Shown here in pieces: positions 27,778 to 36,700 of a stretch of DNA of 46,043 bases (positions within the stretch are counted from its first letter, which is position 1; each line of letters opens with the position of its first letter). Position numbers and translations under genes: made by a program. This DNA comes from Lachnospiraceae bacterium (GTDB taxonomy: Bacteria; Bacillota; Clostridia; Lachnospirales; Lachnospiraceae). The DNA lies in NCBI GenBank assembly GCA_016282745.1, contig JAEELL010000102.1, positions 1 to 46,043 of the forward strand, written 5' to 3'. A model generated the notes under the pieces. The model did not search any database and was not told the DNA's origin. It saw nothing but the letters and a program-made list of their open reading frames with translations.

Positions 27778-27864
27778 AATAGGGATGATTTTCTTGCCAG
27801 GGATGAAAGGCATGGAAAGAATGCAAATAATAATTGATAGTTATATAAAAAGAAGGAATGATGG

Positions 27865-27897
27865 AAGAGTTATGTGTTGGTAAGACACATAACTCTT
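27865..27897 (+). terminator. Terminator-like hairpin
   Basis: Perfect 13-bp stem AAGAGTTATGTGT / ACACATAACTCTT with a 7-base loop, 88 bases after the stop of the membrane-anchored protein. The T run after it is short. Confidence 0.6.
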
Positions 27898-27918
27898 TGC
27901 ATGTGTATAAGAATAATA

Positions 27919-27953
27919 TATTATGATCAATGGGATTGATATTGATCATAATA
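27919..27953. promoter_or_regulatory. 13-bp-arm palindrome upstream of azlC
   Basis: Arms TATTATGATCAAT (27919-27931) and ATTGATCATAATA (27941-27953) are perfectly complementary with a 9-base spacer. It lies about 85 bases before azlC and could be an operator or an RNA hairpin in its leader. Confidence 0.5.
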
Positions 27954-28036
27954 ACAGCGGATTAATGATTGAAATTAATAACAGTATAAATGAATCGGTA
28001 ATAATAAATGAATCAGGAATAATAAAAGGTTGAAGG

Positions 28037-28747
28037 ATGATGGAAAAAACAAATTTGCAGTGGTTTAAGGAAGGAATGAAAAATGGAATACCAATAGGAC
28101 TGGGATATTTTGCTGTTGCATTCACTCTTGGGATTGTCGCAAAAAAAGCTGGCGTAACCGTATTTCAGGCAGGCCTTACAAGCTTTGCGCTTCACGCTTC
28201 AGCGGGACAGTATATAGCTTTTACTCTGATAGCCGGGCATGCCACTATTCTAGAGATGATGATAATGGAAGCAATTGCAAATGCCAGATATATGCTGATG
28301 TCCTGCGCAATGAGTCAAAAACTGGACAGCGATGTTCCTACATGGAAGCGATTGATTATGGGATATTTTATCACTGACGAAATATTCGGAGTTGCGGTTA
28401 CAGTTCCTGAAAAACTGAATCCGTTCTACTGTTTTGGTATGGCAGCAGTAGCATCACCCGGTTGGGTAAGCGGAACAATGCTTGGAGTGGTTCTTGGAAA
28501 TGTATTGCCTCTTAGAGTTGTCAGTGCTTTGAGTGTGGGATTATACGGAATGTTTATTGCGATTTTTATTCCTCCTGCGCGAAAAAACAAAATAATAGCA
28601 GGCATAGTGGCAATTAGTTTTGCACTAAGTTTTTTGTTTAATCAATTGCCTTTATTTGCAGGAATTTCATCCGGAATTAAGATAATTATCTTAACAGTTG
28701 TTATCTCATTGGGAGCAGCAATTATGTTTCCGGTTAAAGAGAAATAA
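28037..28747 (+). CDS. azlC: AzlC-family branched-chain amino acid exporter subunit
   Basis: 236 residues. The family opening is clear: FKEGMKNGIPIGLGYFAVAFTLGIVAKKAG, followed by LTSFALHASAGQYIAFTLI and an EAIANARYMLMSCAMSQKL block. About seven hydrophobic segments. With AzlD it forms an exporter of branched-chain amino acids or analogues such as 4-azaleucine. AAAGG is 7 bases before ATG 28037; a second ATG at 28040 is equally possible. azlD follows after 174 bp that contain a tandem repeat. Confidence 0.95.
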   Translation: MMEKTNLQWFKEGMKNGIPIGLGYFAVAFTLGIVAKKAGVTVFQAGLTSFALHASAGQYIAFTLIAGHATILEMMIMEAIANARYMLMSCAMSQKLDSDVPTWKRLIMGYFITDEIFGVAVTVPEKLNPFYCFGMAAVASPGWVSGTMLGVVLGNVLPLRVVSALSVGLYGMFIAIFIPPARKNKIIAGIVAISFALSFLFNQLPLFAGISSGIKIIILTVVISLGAAIMFPVKEK

Positions 28748-28795
28748 ATTCCGTCCATATATAATTAGCAGAACAAAGACAGATAAGTCTCGATT

Positions 28796-28867
28796 GAATA
28801 GAAAAGAAAATTCCAACTGGAATAGAAAAGAAAATTCCAACTGGAATAGAAAAGAAAATTCCAACTG
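28796..28867. repeat. 24-bp tandem repeat between azlC and azlD
   Basis: Three identical copies (28796-28819, 28820-28843, 28844-28867) of a unit starting GAATAGAAAAGAAAATTCC. It separates two genes whose products work as a complex, where the usual spacing is a few bases. Confidence 0.95.
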
Positions 28868-28921
28868 AAAAAATTGATAGTAAGAAATGAATAATAATAG
28901 AATTGTAATGGAGTTTGATAG

Positions 28922-29221
28922 ATGATTTATGTATATATTTTGGCAATGGCATTAGTTACATATCTAATCAGAGTATTGCCCCTTACATTAATTAGAAAAG
29001 AAATAACAAATACTTTAGTTAAGTCGTTTTTATATTATGTACCTTATGTTACACTGGCAGTAATGACATTTCCTGCTATTATATTTGCGACATCAAGTAT
29101 TTGGTCCGGTATGGCAGCACTGATAGTGGCAATGGTTCTTGCGTGGTTTGATAGAAGCCTGTTTCAGGTGGCAATGATAAGTTGTATGGTTGTATTTATT
29201 TTGGAAATATTGATTGTATAG
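28922..29221 (+). CDS. azlD: AzlD-family branched-chain amino acid exporter small subunit
   Basis: 99 residues with three to four hydrophobic segments. The family pattern is visible in ALVTYLIRVLPLTLI and the following FLYYVPYVTLAVMTFPAI. GGAG sits 8 bases before the ATG. It pairs with AzlC. Confidence 0.92.
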   Translation: MIYVYILAMALVTYLIRVLPLTLIRKEITNTLVKSFLYYVPYVTLAVMTFPAIIFATSSIWSGMAALIVAMVLAWFDRSLFQVAMISCMVVFILEILIV

Positions 29222-29868
29222 ATAAGAATATGGTATATACTTTTTTACTAAAAATGTATATAACTTTTTGAGGAGCCTCACTTTACATGCATTTGGAAAT
29301 ATATCGATTTGATATGTAACAATTTTTCACTTGCTATTCTGTTAGTGCACAACCCATTTAGAAAAAACTTCCTGAGGGATGCCGGCTCTAACTATTTCCA
29401 CAGAAAAGCCTTACAACCCATTTAGAAAAAACTTCCTGAGGGATGCCAGTCCTAACTATTTCCACAGAAAAGCCTTACAACCCATTTAGAAAAAACTTCT
29501 TGAGGGATGCCGGCTCTAACTATTTCCACAGAAAAGCCTTACAACCCATTTAGAAAAAACTTCTTGAGGGATGCCGGCTCTAATTTTTCCGCAGAAATTC
29601 CTTAAATAAACAATGAAATAATTTCGTCCTGAGACGCTTTGACGATGCCTTTCCCAACAAGTTTAAGAATTATGTACAGCACTTTTCAAAATTTTTCCGA
29701 CCCTTTTAAAAATTCCGCTACCCAATATCTGAAAATATGAAAAAAAGCCTTGAAAAAATGTGCAAATTATATAATAGTTATAGATAGTGGACTATGAGTA
29801 CGGATAACTTCATACCAGTTTTACATTGAATTAGAGACGAGGAAATAATACAAAGTAAAGGAGCTAAT
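29222..29868. other. Intergenic region with 64-bp array and leader of the next gene
   Basis: The first 127 bases show nothing clear. The 64-bp array fills 29349-29603. The rest (29604-29868) is AT-rich, with a TATAAT at 29770-29775 whose candidate -35 (TTGAAA, 29750-29755) is only 14 bases away, so I do not call a promoter. A good AAAGGAG ribosome site ends the gap. Confidence 0.6.
29349..29603. repeat. 64-bp tandem array, four copies
   Basis: Copies start at 29349, 29413, 29477 and 29541; the first three are nearly identical and the fourth diverges at its end. The unit starts ACAACCCATTTAGAAAAAAC, has a GGGATGCCGGCTCTAAC core and ends CAGAAAAGCCTT. A decayed array with the same period and core lies at 885-1055. 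Confidence 0.95.
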
Positions 29869-32484
29869 ATGAAACGAATTTTGAGAAGGGCGGAGGCGTT
29901 AGTTTGCGCTTTGGTTATTGTATTGTCTTCAATGCAGTTTACGGGAAAAGTGCATGCTGCAACAGGTGTAACTATTGAGATTGTAGGATATCAGATCAGC
30001 ACGGGTTACGAGGGATTCAGGACTATTTATGCTGAGACAGACAGTGAAGGAGTTGTAAGAGAAAGGGGACTTTTATATGCTCTTTCAAGTGAGGTGACAT
30101 CGAGTCAGATGAAACTTGCAGGCAGTGATAAAGTATATAATTTCAAGGCTACATCAACAGGTTATTCATCGCATAACTATTCGAATAATGATGATGCTGA
30201 CCATTATATTATGACGATGAAGTTTATAAAGAATCCGGCATTTTATAATGCATCACTTTTTATCAGACCATATGCAAGATTGGCTGACGGAAGTGTTGTA
30301 TACGGAACGGTTGAAAAGGGAAGTGTATATCAGATAGCTTCCGCTTTGTACAGCAGAAGTCAGATGCCTACAAAGGCAGGACATGATTATCTGTATAATG
30401 AGATACTAAAAACTGTAAATCCATACTATTCTGAGGTTAATTATAATCATATTGAAGAGGAGTCAACAACAGAGGAACCAACAACGGAGGAACCAACAAC
30501 AGAGGAACCAACAACAGAGGAACCAACAACGGAAGAACCAACAACAGAGGAACCGACAGAAGAACAGTGGGATCTTACAGTTCCAAATGGAAATAAAGCA
30601 AGCGGTGCTCCGGGTAAGCCGATTTTGAACCATGATAACTGGAGCAAAAATATGGATTACACCCTTACTGTAAATATGTGGTATGGAAATAACGGAACCA
30701 GATATATCATTTATGAAAAGAAGGGGCCGGCAGGAACCTATAAAATCTTTAAAACGGCAACACTGTCAGACAATTCACCTGATGCACAGACTACATCTGT
30801 GTCTGTTTCAAAGACTAAGGCCGGAACTTACTTCTACAAAGTAGAGCTGCTTAATCAGTACGGTTCATCAGTAAGTGATGAAATCAGTATTGCTGTTGGA
30901 ACAGTGCAGACTGCTAATATTGAAGTGGCAGTTGTTGATGAAGATGACATTGCAAAACAACATGTTATGTCACAGGGAACTCAGACTTATGATTTGACAT
31001 GTGACAGTGCAACAAATCCTTCATACTCAGTTATATCAAGTAACAGAACTGTTGTTGAGGCAAGTATTGTAAATGGAACAAAATTAAGACTTCAGGCAAA
31101 GAAGGCCGGAAGAAGCGGAATAAAGATTATTGAAAATTCAACAGGAAAGACAAGATATTTTGGTGTCAAAGTTAAGAACTCAAACGGAACAATGCCCGGA
31201 ATGCCATCATATGTTGCAATCGGACAGGTTACTGAGGATTCGACAGCTGATTTGTCATTCCTCAGAGCAACAGCAAATGATGATACAAATAAGAGACTTG
31301 ACGTGAGATATATTTATATAAATGGTGGAGCTATCGGTGGATGGCAGTCATGGAATCCGGCAGATCCGGGAAGCCGTGTGAAGAGTTATATCACAGAGAG
31401 TCTGAAACTGGGAATAGTGCCTTACTTTGTGTATTACAATATTCCGGACGGTTCAGAGAGCTACGATGTAGATAAGAACCATATCAATGATGTGACATAT
31501 ATGGAAGCATATTACAAGGATTTACTTTTCTTCATTCAGACTTGTGACGAGTATGATGAGGGAGAGGATGTAGGAATTATTCTCGAGCCCGACTTCCTTG
31601 GATATATGATGCAAAATGACAATGCAGATCCGACAAAGATTACCGCAAACGGTGTTCAGGGTGCGTACACTTCGGGAGTACTTAAAAGAGGTGTGGATCC
31701 TGATTTCCCAAATACATTAGAGGGAATTGTCAAATCGATAAATTATGTAATCAACAAGTATTACAGTTCTGCAACTTTTGGATGGCAGTTCAACACATGG
31801 AGTTACAGCGTGGGAGTTCCGGGACAGGGACTTATGCATTCAACAGAGATAATGGGACAGAGTGCGGGACTTTCATTTATAAAGAATGCTGCAACAATAA
31901 CTGCAAATTATTATAAGAGTGCAGGAATATTATCTTATGGCGCAGACTTTATCTCTATAGACAAATACGGACTTGACGGGGCATATGAGCCGGGGGCTGC
32001 AACAAATCCTGCATCTTCAAGATGGCTTTGGAATTCAGATCTTTGGAATAATTATCTCTACTATACAAAGACACTTCACGAGGTTACAGGCAAACCGGTG
32101 ACATTGTGGCAGATTCCTGTTGGACATTTGAATTCTTCGACAGCTTCAAATCCATACAACGGTGGCGGAAGCTTTGCAGAACTTGCAAATACAGAACAGC
32201 ATTATGAGGATTCTGCGGGAACATATTTCTTTGGAGATACATTTGTGACATCGGGGGCAAGACTTTCATACTTTGGAACAAATGCATGGAATGATAGCAA
32301 AGTAAGTGTTTCAGGAAACAGAATCACATACGGACCTCATATTGATGAGGCAGCAGCAGCCGGAGTTAACTGCATACTCTTTGGTGCAGGAGTTGGTAAC
32401 AGTACGGATGCAGTGGGAGCACCGCCGACAGATGATTATTGGTGGATAACAAAAGCACAGAGATATTATAATTCGCTTAATTAG
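29869..32484 (+). CDS. Secreted multidomain protein, probable glycoside hydrolase-like TIM barrel
   Basis: 871 residues. Signal peptide 1-30 (ending VHA). Residues about 33-188 match the C-terminal domain of the 1038-residue protein at 18895. A linker of six TTEEP repeats (about 199-230) follows. Then a fibronectin III-like module (about 245-345), an Ig-like module (about 350-440) and a C-terminal domain (about 445-871) with TIM-barrel-like strands: LDVRYIYINGG, GIVPYFVYYN, VGIILEPDFLGYM, DFISIDKYG and KPVTLWQIPVGH. The acidic residues in EPD and the Asp in SIDKYG are candidates for catalysis. I cannot assign a GH family. It is preceded by AAAGGAG. Probably acts on polysaccharide outside the cell. 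Confidence 0.8.
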   Translation: MKRILRRAEALVCALVIVLSSMQFTGKVHAATGVTIEIVGYQISTGYEGFRTIYAETDSEGVVRERGLLYALSSEVTSSQMKLAGSDKVYNFKATSTGYSSHNYSNNDDADHYIMTMKFIKNPAFYNASLFIRPYARLADGSVVYGTVEKGSVYQIASALYSRSQMPTKAGHDYLYNEILKTVNPYYSEVNYNHIEEESTTEEPTTEEPTTEEPTTEEPTTEEPTTEEPTEEQWDLTVPNGNKASGAPGKPILNHDNWSKNMDYTLTVNMWYGNNGTRYIIYEKKGPAGTYKIFKTATLSDNSPDAQTTSVSVSKTKAGTYFYKVELLNQYGSSVSDEISIAVGTVQTANIEVAVVDEDDIAKQHVMSQGTQTYDLTCDSATNPSYSVISSNRTVVEASIVNGTKLRLQAKKAGRSGIKIIENSTGKTRYFGVKVKNSNGTMPGMPSYVAIGQVTEDSTADLSFLRATANDDTNKRLDVRYIYINGGAIGGWQSWNPADPGSRVKSYITESLKLGIVPYFVYYNIPDGSESYDVDKNHINDVTYMEAYYKDLLFFIQTCDEYDEGEDVGIILEPDFLGYMMQNDNADPTKITANGVQGAYTSGVLKRGVDPDFPNTLEGIVKSINYVINKYYSSATFGWQFNTWSYSVGVPGQGLMHSTEIMGQSAGLSFIKNAATITANYYKSAGILSYGADFISIDKYGLDGAYEPGAATNPASSRWLWNSDLWNNYLYYTKTLHEVTGKPVTLWQIPVGHLNSSTASNPYNGGGSFAELANTEQHYEDSAGTYFFGDTFVTSGARLSYFGTNAWNDSKVSVSGNRITYGPHIDEAAAAGVNCILFGAGVGNSTDAVGAPPTDDYWWITKAQRYYNSLN

Positions 32485-32593
32485 AAAGAATCATGAAATT
32501 AAAATAATGCATGAAATATAATTCACAAATAATTCGTATAAAAACGATTTATAATTTTGACATTAAATAAAAAATAGTCGATAATAAACATAA

Positions 32594-32627
32594 GGGGTAT
32601 TACAAGTCGGGTGATTTGTGATGCCCC
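32594..32627. promoter_or_regulatory. Hairpin upstream of the cupin gene
   Basis: GGGGTATTACAA pairs with TTGTGATGCCCC (two G-U pairs) over a 10-base loop. It lies 110 bases past the glycosidase-like gene and 82 bases before the cupin gene; terminator or leader structure. Confidence 0.45.
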
Positions 32628-32708
32628 ATTTGCAAATTTACAATTGACGTATAGCAAAGTGAAGGTATATTATTAGAATTAGTGTGATTATAGACTGGAG
32701 GAATTATT

Positions 32709-33128
32709 GTGGATAAAAAATATATTGATATTACAAGTTATGACGGTGAAGGATATGAGCCATTGGTTCATTTTGAAAGCTGGCGCTGTGCAGTGCTTAG
32801 ATACATTGATGAGCTTGAGCTTGAGAATCTTACAGATATGCAGAAACATAATGAGACAGATGAGTTATTCATATTGTTAGAAGGTGAGTGCGTTCTGTTC
32901 ACAGGTGGACAGGGTGATGACCTTAATGATTTTGATGCTATCAAAATGGAACCACTCAAGGTGTACAATGTTAAGAAAGGTACATTCCACACACATACAC
33001 TTAAGAAGGGCACAACAGTTCTGATTGTGGAGAATGACAATACATACGACTATAACTCACCAAGAATCTGGTTCGACGCAGAGCAGAAAGCAAAAGTAGT
33101 AGAACTTGGAAAGAAACTTGGATTCTAA
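32709..33128 (+). CDS. Small cupin-like protein
   Basis: 139 residues from GTG 32709, with GGAGG seven bases upstream. A single cupin barrel is suggested by HNETDELFILLEGECVLF (first motif His and Glu) and VKKGTFHTHTLKKGTTVLIVEN (second motif His). It may bind a metal and a small sugar-type ligand. There is no DNA-binding domain and no signal peptide. Its neighbours are two secreted carbohydrate-active proteins, so a role in sugar metabolism is possible but only inferred. Confidence 0.75.
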   Translation: MDKKYIDITSYDGEGYEPLVHFESWRCAVLRYIDELELENLTDMQKHNETDELFILLEGECVLFTGGQGDDLNDFDAIKMEPLKVYNVKKGTFHTHTLKKGTTVLIVENDNTYDYNSPRIWFDAEQKAKVVELGKKLGF

Positions 33129-33229
33129 GAACAAACTATAATATTTCAAGATTAACTAAGATTAATTGAAAGATTATCAGAAAAAAAAATTGAAAGATTA
33201 ATTGAAGAATTGATATGGGGAAAACATCA

Positions 33230-33271
33230 ATTGAACAATTTTTATTGGTTTTTTATTAAAAATTGTTCAAT
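33230..33271. terminator. 15-bp perfect hairpin
   Basis: ATTGAACAATTTTTA pairs with TAAAAATTGTTCAAT over a 12-base T-rich loop, 100 bases after the cupin stop. It resembles a terminator without a GC-rich stem, or an operator. Confidence 0.45.
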
Positions 33272-33302
33272 AGTTAAATTAATAACAAATTAAAAGCTGA
33301 GA

Positions 33303-33348
33303 AAAGAGAGCGAAATGACTAATAAAGAGTCGTTGCTCTCTTTTTTTA
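33303..33348 (+). terminator. Rho-independent terminator
   Basis: AAGAGAGC with an inner ATGACT pairs with AGTCGTT and GCTCTCTT, followed by a T run. It is placed to end transcription of the cupin gene before the GH81 gene. Confidence 0.75.
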
Positions 33349-33785
33349 TATGCATATATTGTGCAAATTGCATATAAAATGCCTATAAAAACACTTTTAT
33401 TTGTTGAAATATTGCAAAAATCTGTTTTAAATCATAGACTTAAGACAAGAGTGAAAAGTACGGTAATGTTACGAGTTTTATATCGACATATTCTTAAATA
33501 GACATAATTATAAATAGACTAAATTGCAATAACAATCTTTCATAAAGGGGTATTTGAAGGTTGTGACATTTCTTCTTAATAAACTGGGGGGGATTCTTTT
33601 TATAATCCCATGAAATAACTTATATACAACAATTATGGCTGGTTTTAACAGGGACGGGTTTTGTTTTCGTGCGTTTAAAAATAGTGCACTAAACAATTAA
33701 AAATATAGTGAAACTAATTTGAACTCTTTAACAGGTGATTTCAAGCGTCGGAGTCGCCAATAAAAATAAATAAGGGAGGTTATTT
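33349..33785. other. Long leader region of the GH81 gene
   Basis: About 440 bp without a gene. It holds a GGGATT..AATCCC hairpin near 33586-33610 and, just before the gene, GGTGA..TCGCC near 33734-33759. None matches a riboswitch I know. AGGGAGG precedes the GH81 start. The length suggests a structured 5' untranslated region. Confidence 0.5.
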
Positions 33786-36700
33786 ATGATGATTAAGACA
33801 AGGAAAAGGAGAACCTTGGCATCAAAAACCATGTCAGGAGTACTGGCAGCAACAATGGTAGTCGGCATGATGCCGACATTTAGCGGGAACGTGGACAATG
33901 TAAATGCAGCAGCAAACGATCCATATGCCGTATCAGTAGGAAGAATGGTGTATGCAAGTTCATCAGTGGGAAACAGTGATCCTGCATATGCTGTAGACGG
34001 ATCAACCTCAACAAGATGGGAAAGTGCTTGGGACAACGCTACAGAATGGATGTATGTTGACCTTGGAAAGGTAACACAGATTACAGGTGTTAATCTTTAT
34101 TGGGAAGGCGCATTTGCAAAAGCCTACAACATCCAGGTTTCAAATGATGAGAACAATTGGTCACAGGTTTATAACACAACAACAAGCAATGGTGGAAACC
34201 AGAAACTTAACATTAATACTTCTGCAAGATATGTTCGTATCAATATGACAGAAAAGCAGTTGCCGGCTTACGGATATTCTCTTTACGAATTTGAAGTAAT
34301 GGGACTTGACGGTATTACAAAAAGACCTGTAGATTACGGAACAAATATCGCGCAGGGCAAGAATGTATCTGCATCATCACTCAGAGATATCTGGTGGATG
34401 TATGATGACAACGGAGTTATCGATCAGACTTCAGTACTTGCACAGAACGCAATTGATGGAAAAGATAACACTCACTGGACATCAGGACAGGAAGACAAGC
34501 AGTGGATTACAGTTGACCTTGGAAGAAACTACACAATCGGAAGAGTAGTGCTTGATTGGGAATCAGATGCAGGAAAAATCTATGACATCCAGGTTTCAAC
34601 AGACGGAAATAATTTTACTACATTATATAGACAGACAAGAGGACATGCTTTCGAGACAGCAGATATTCCGCTCTATGCAACAGCAAGATATGTAAGAATG
34701 TACGGATATACAAGAGTTGAGAGCGGAAGCGGATTCTCACTCAAAGAATTCAAAGTGTACGAGTACAAAAATGGAGATGCAAGACCAACATACAGCATTC
34801 CTGCACTTCCACAGTCTCATATGAAATATTACAAAAAAGGAAATCTTATCAGCAATGATATGTACTTAGAGCAGGCAAAACTTCCTGTATACATTGATGG
34901 TAATTTGAGCGCACCAATAGACAGTAACGATTGGTGGCAGTCATCACTTATTAACAAGTTTGGAAATCCTATGAGCACATTGCCATTCAAGACAAAGTTC
35001 TCTACAAAGGGACTTTCAGTTACAACAACAACTGAAGGATGGCTTCCAACAATGGGACCAACAGATGTAAACGTATCAGTTGTAACAGAAAATGAAGTTG
35101 ATTTCTCTATTATGCCGGAGAACCTTGATACAGCAACAGCTTGTGACAAGGTAGTTGCATATAGTGATTATGCTGTAACACTTGGCCTTTATGATGATAC
35201 ACATCAGGCTATGAAAGCTACATTTGTAAAAGGTTCACCATATATCTTTACAGAGTATGGAGACACAAGAACAGTATATCTTTCAGCACCTGCACTTGCA
35301 GAAATCTACAACGGCGCAGGAAACACAATTCTCACAAACAATCTCGATGCTGTAACTGCAGACCACATCGGAATTAAGATTGTAGATTCTGACAACAAGA
35401 ACAGAACAAAGACAAGTGAGACAAACTATTGTTTGACAGTACCTGAAGGAACAGTATTTAAAAAGATTGGTAATTATATCAAGATTACATTCCCGGGTGC
35501 AAACGGATACATGTCAATCGCAACAATGACAAATAAGAATCAGATTGGAACATTCTTTGCACATGGATATGCATTCCCAACTGATACTAATGTTACATAC
35601 GACTATGATGAGAATCAGTCAGTAGTAAAATCATACTACACAGTTACAACAAATCTTAAACGTGGTGGATTCTCAAATGAGACAATTCAGTGTATGCTTC
35701 CTCATCAGTGGAAACACTCAACAGATGACAATGGTTCATTTGCAACATTCACATCTGTAAGAGGAGATATGAAGGCAGTAGTTAAGAATCAGTTCCAGAC
35801 ATCTGCAACATTTGCAGGATTACTTCCAACATTTGCAACACCATCAAACAATGACTTTGACAGCCAAGCATTACTTGCTTATCTTTCACAGTTAGATGAT
35901 GCTACAAAGAATTTGAACCCTGCAGGAGATGCATATTGGGAAGGAAAGAACCTCCATCCACTTGGAATGGGAGTTCTCATGGCAGATCAGATTGGAGAGA
36001 CAGAGCTTAGAGATGCTTTCTTAAAGAGAATTAAAAAGATACTTGTAAACTGGTTTACATATGATGGACCTGATGATGTAAGTTATTTCATCTACAATGA
36101 AAACTGGGGAACATTATTCTACAAAAACAGCGAGTTTGGCGCAAATTCAGCTATCTGTGATCACCACTTCACATACGGATACTTCATGTTTGCGGCAACA
36201 GTTCTCGCAACATATGACCAAGAATTCTACAATGATTACAAAGATATGATTGAACTTCTTATCAGAGATTATGCAAATCCATCTGATACAGACAATGAGT
36301 ACTGCAGATTCAGAGCATATGATTTATACGAAGGTCACTCATGGGCAGGCGGATACGCTGACAATGATTCAGGAAACAATCAGGAATCAGCATCAGAATC
36401 ATTATTCAGCTGGGTAAGTATGTACCTTTGGGGAGTTCTTACACAGAATGATGCATACAGAGATGCAGGTGTATTTGGATTCTCAAATGAGATGGAAGCA
36501 GTTGAACAGTACTGGTTCGATTATGACAAAGATAACTGGATCAACGATTGGCCATACGAAGTAGTTGGACAGGTATACGGTTCAATCAACTTCTACGGAA
36601 CATTCTTTGGTGGACAGCCACTTTACGTATATGGAATTCAGTGGTTACCAATCTCTGAGTACCTTACATATTACGGAATGAATCAGTCAAGATGTGCTGA

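Noticed and set aside
29750-29775. Promoter before the 871-residue secreted protein
   Set aside because: TTGAAA and TATAAT are only 14 bases apart, too close for a standard promoter.
33600-33785. Cyclic di-GMP or other riboswitch before GH81
   Set aside because: Hairpins are present but the conserved bases of known riboswitch classes are not.
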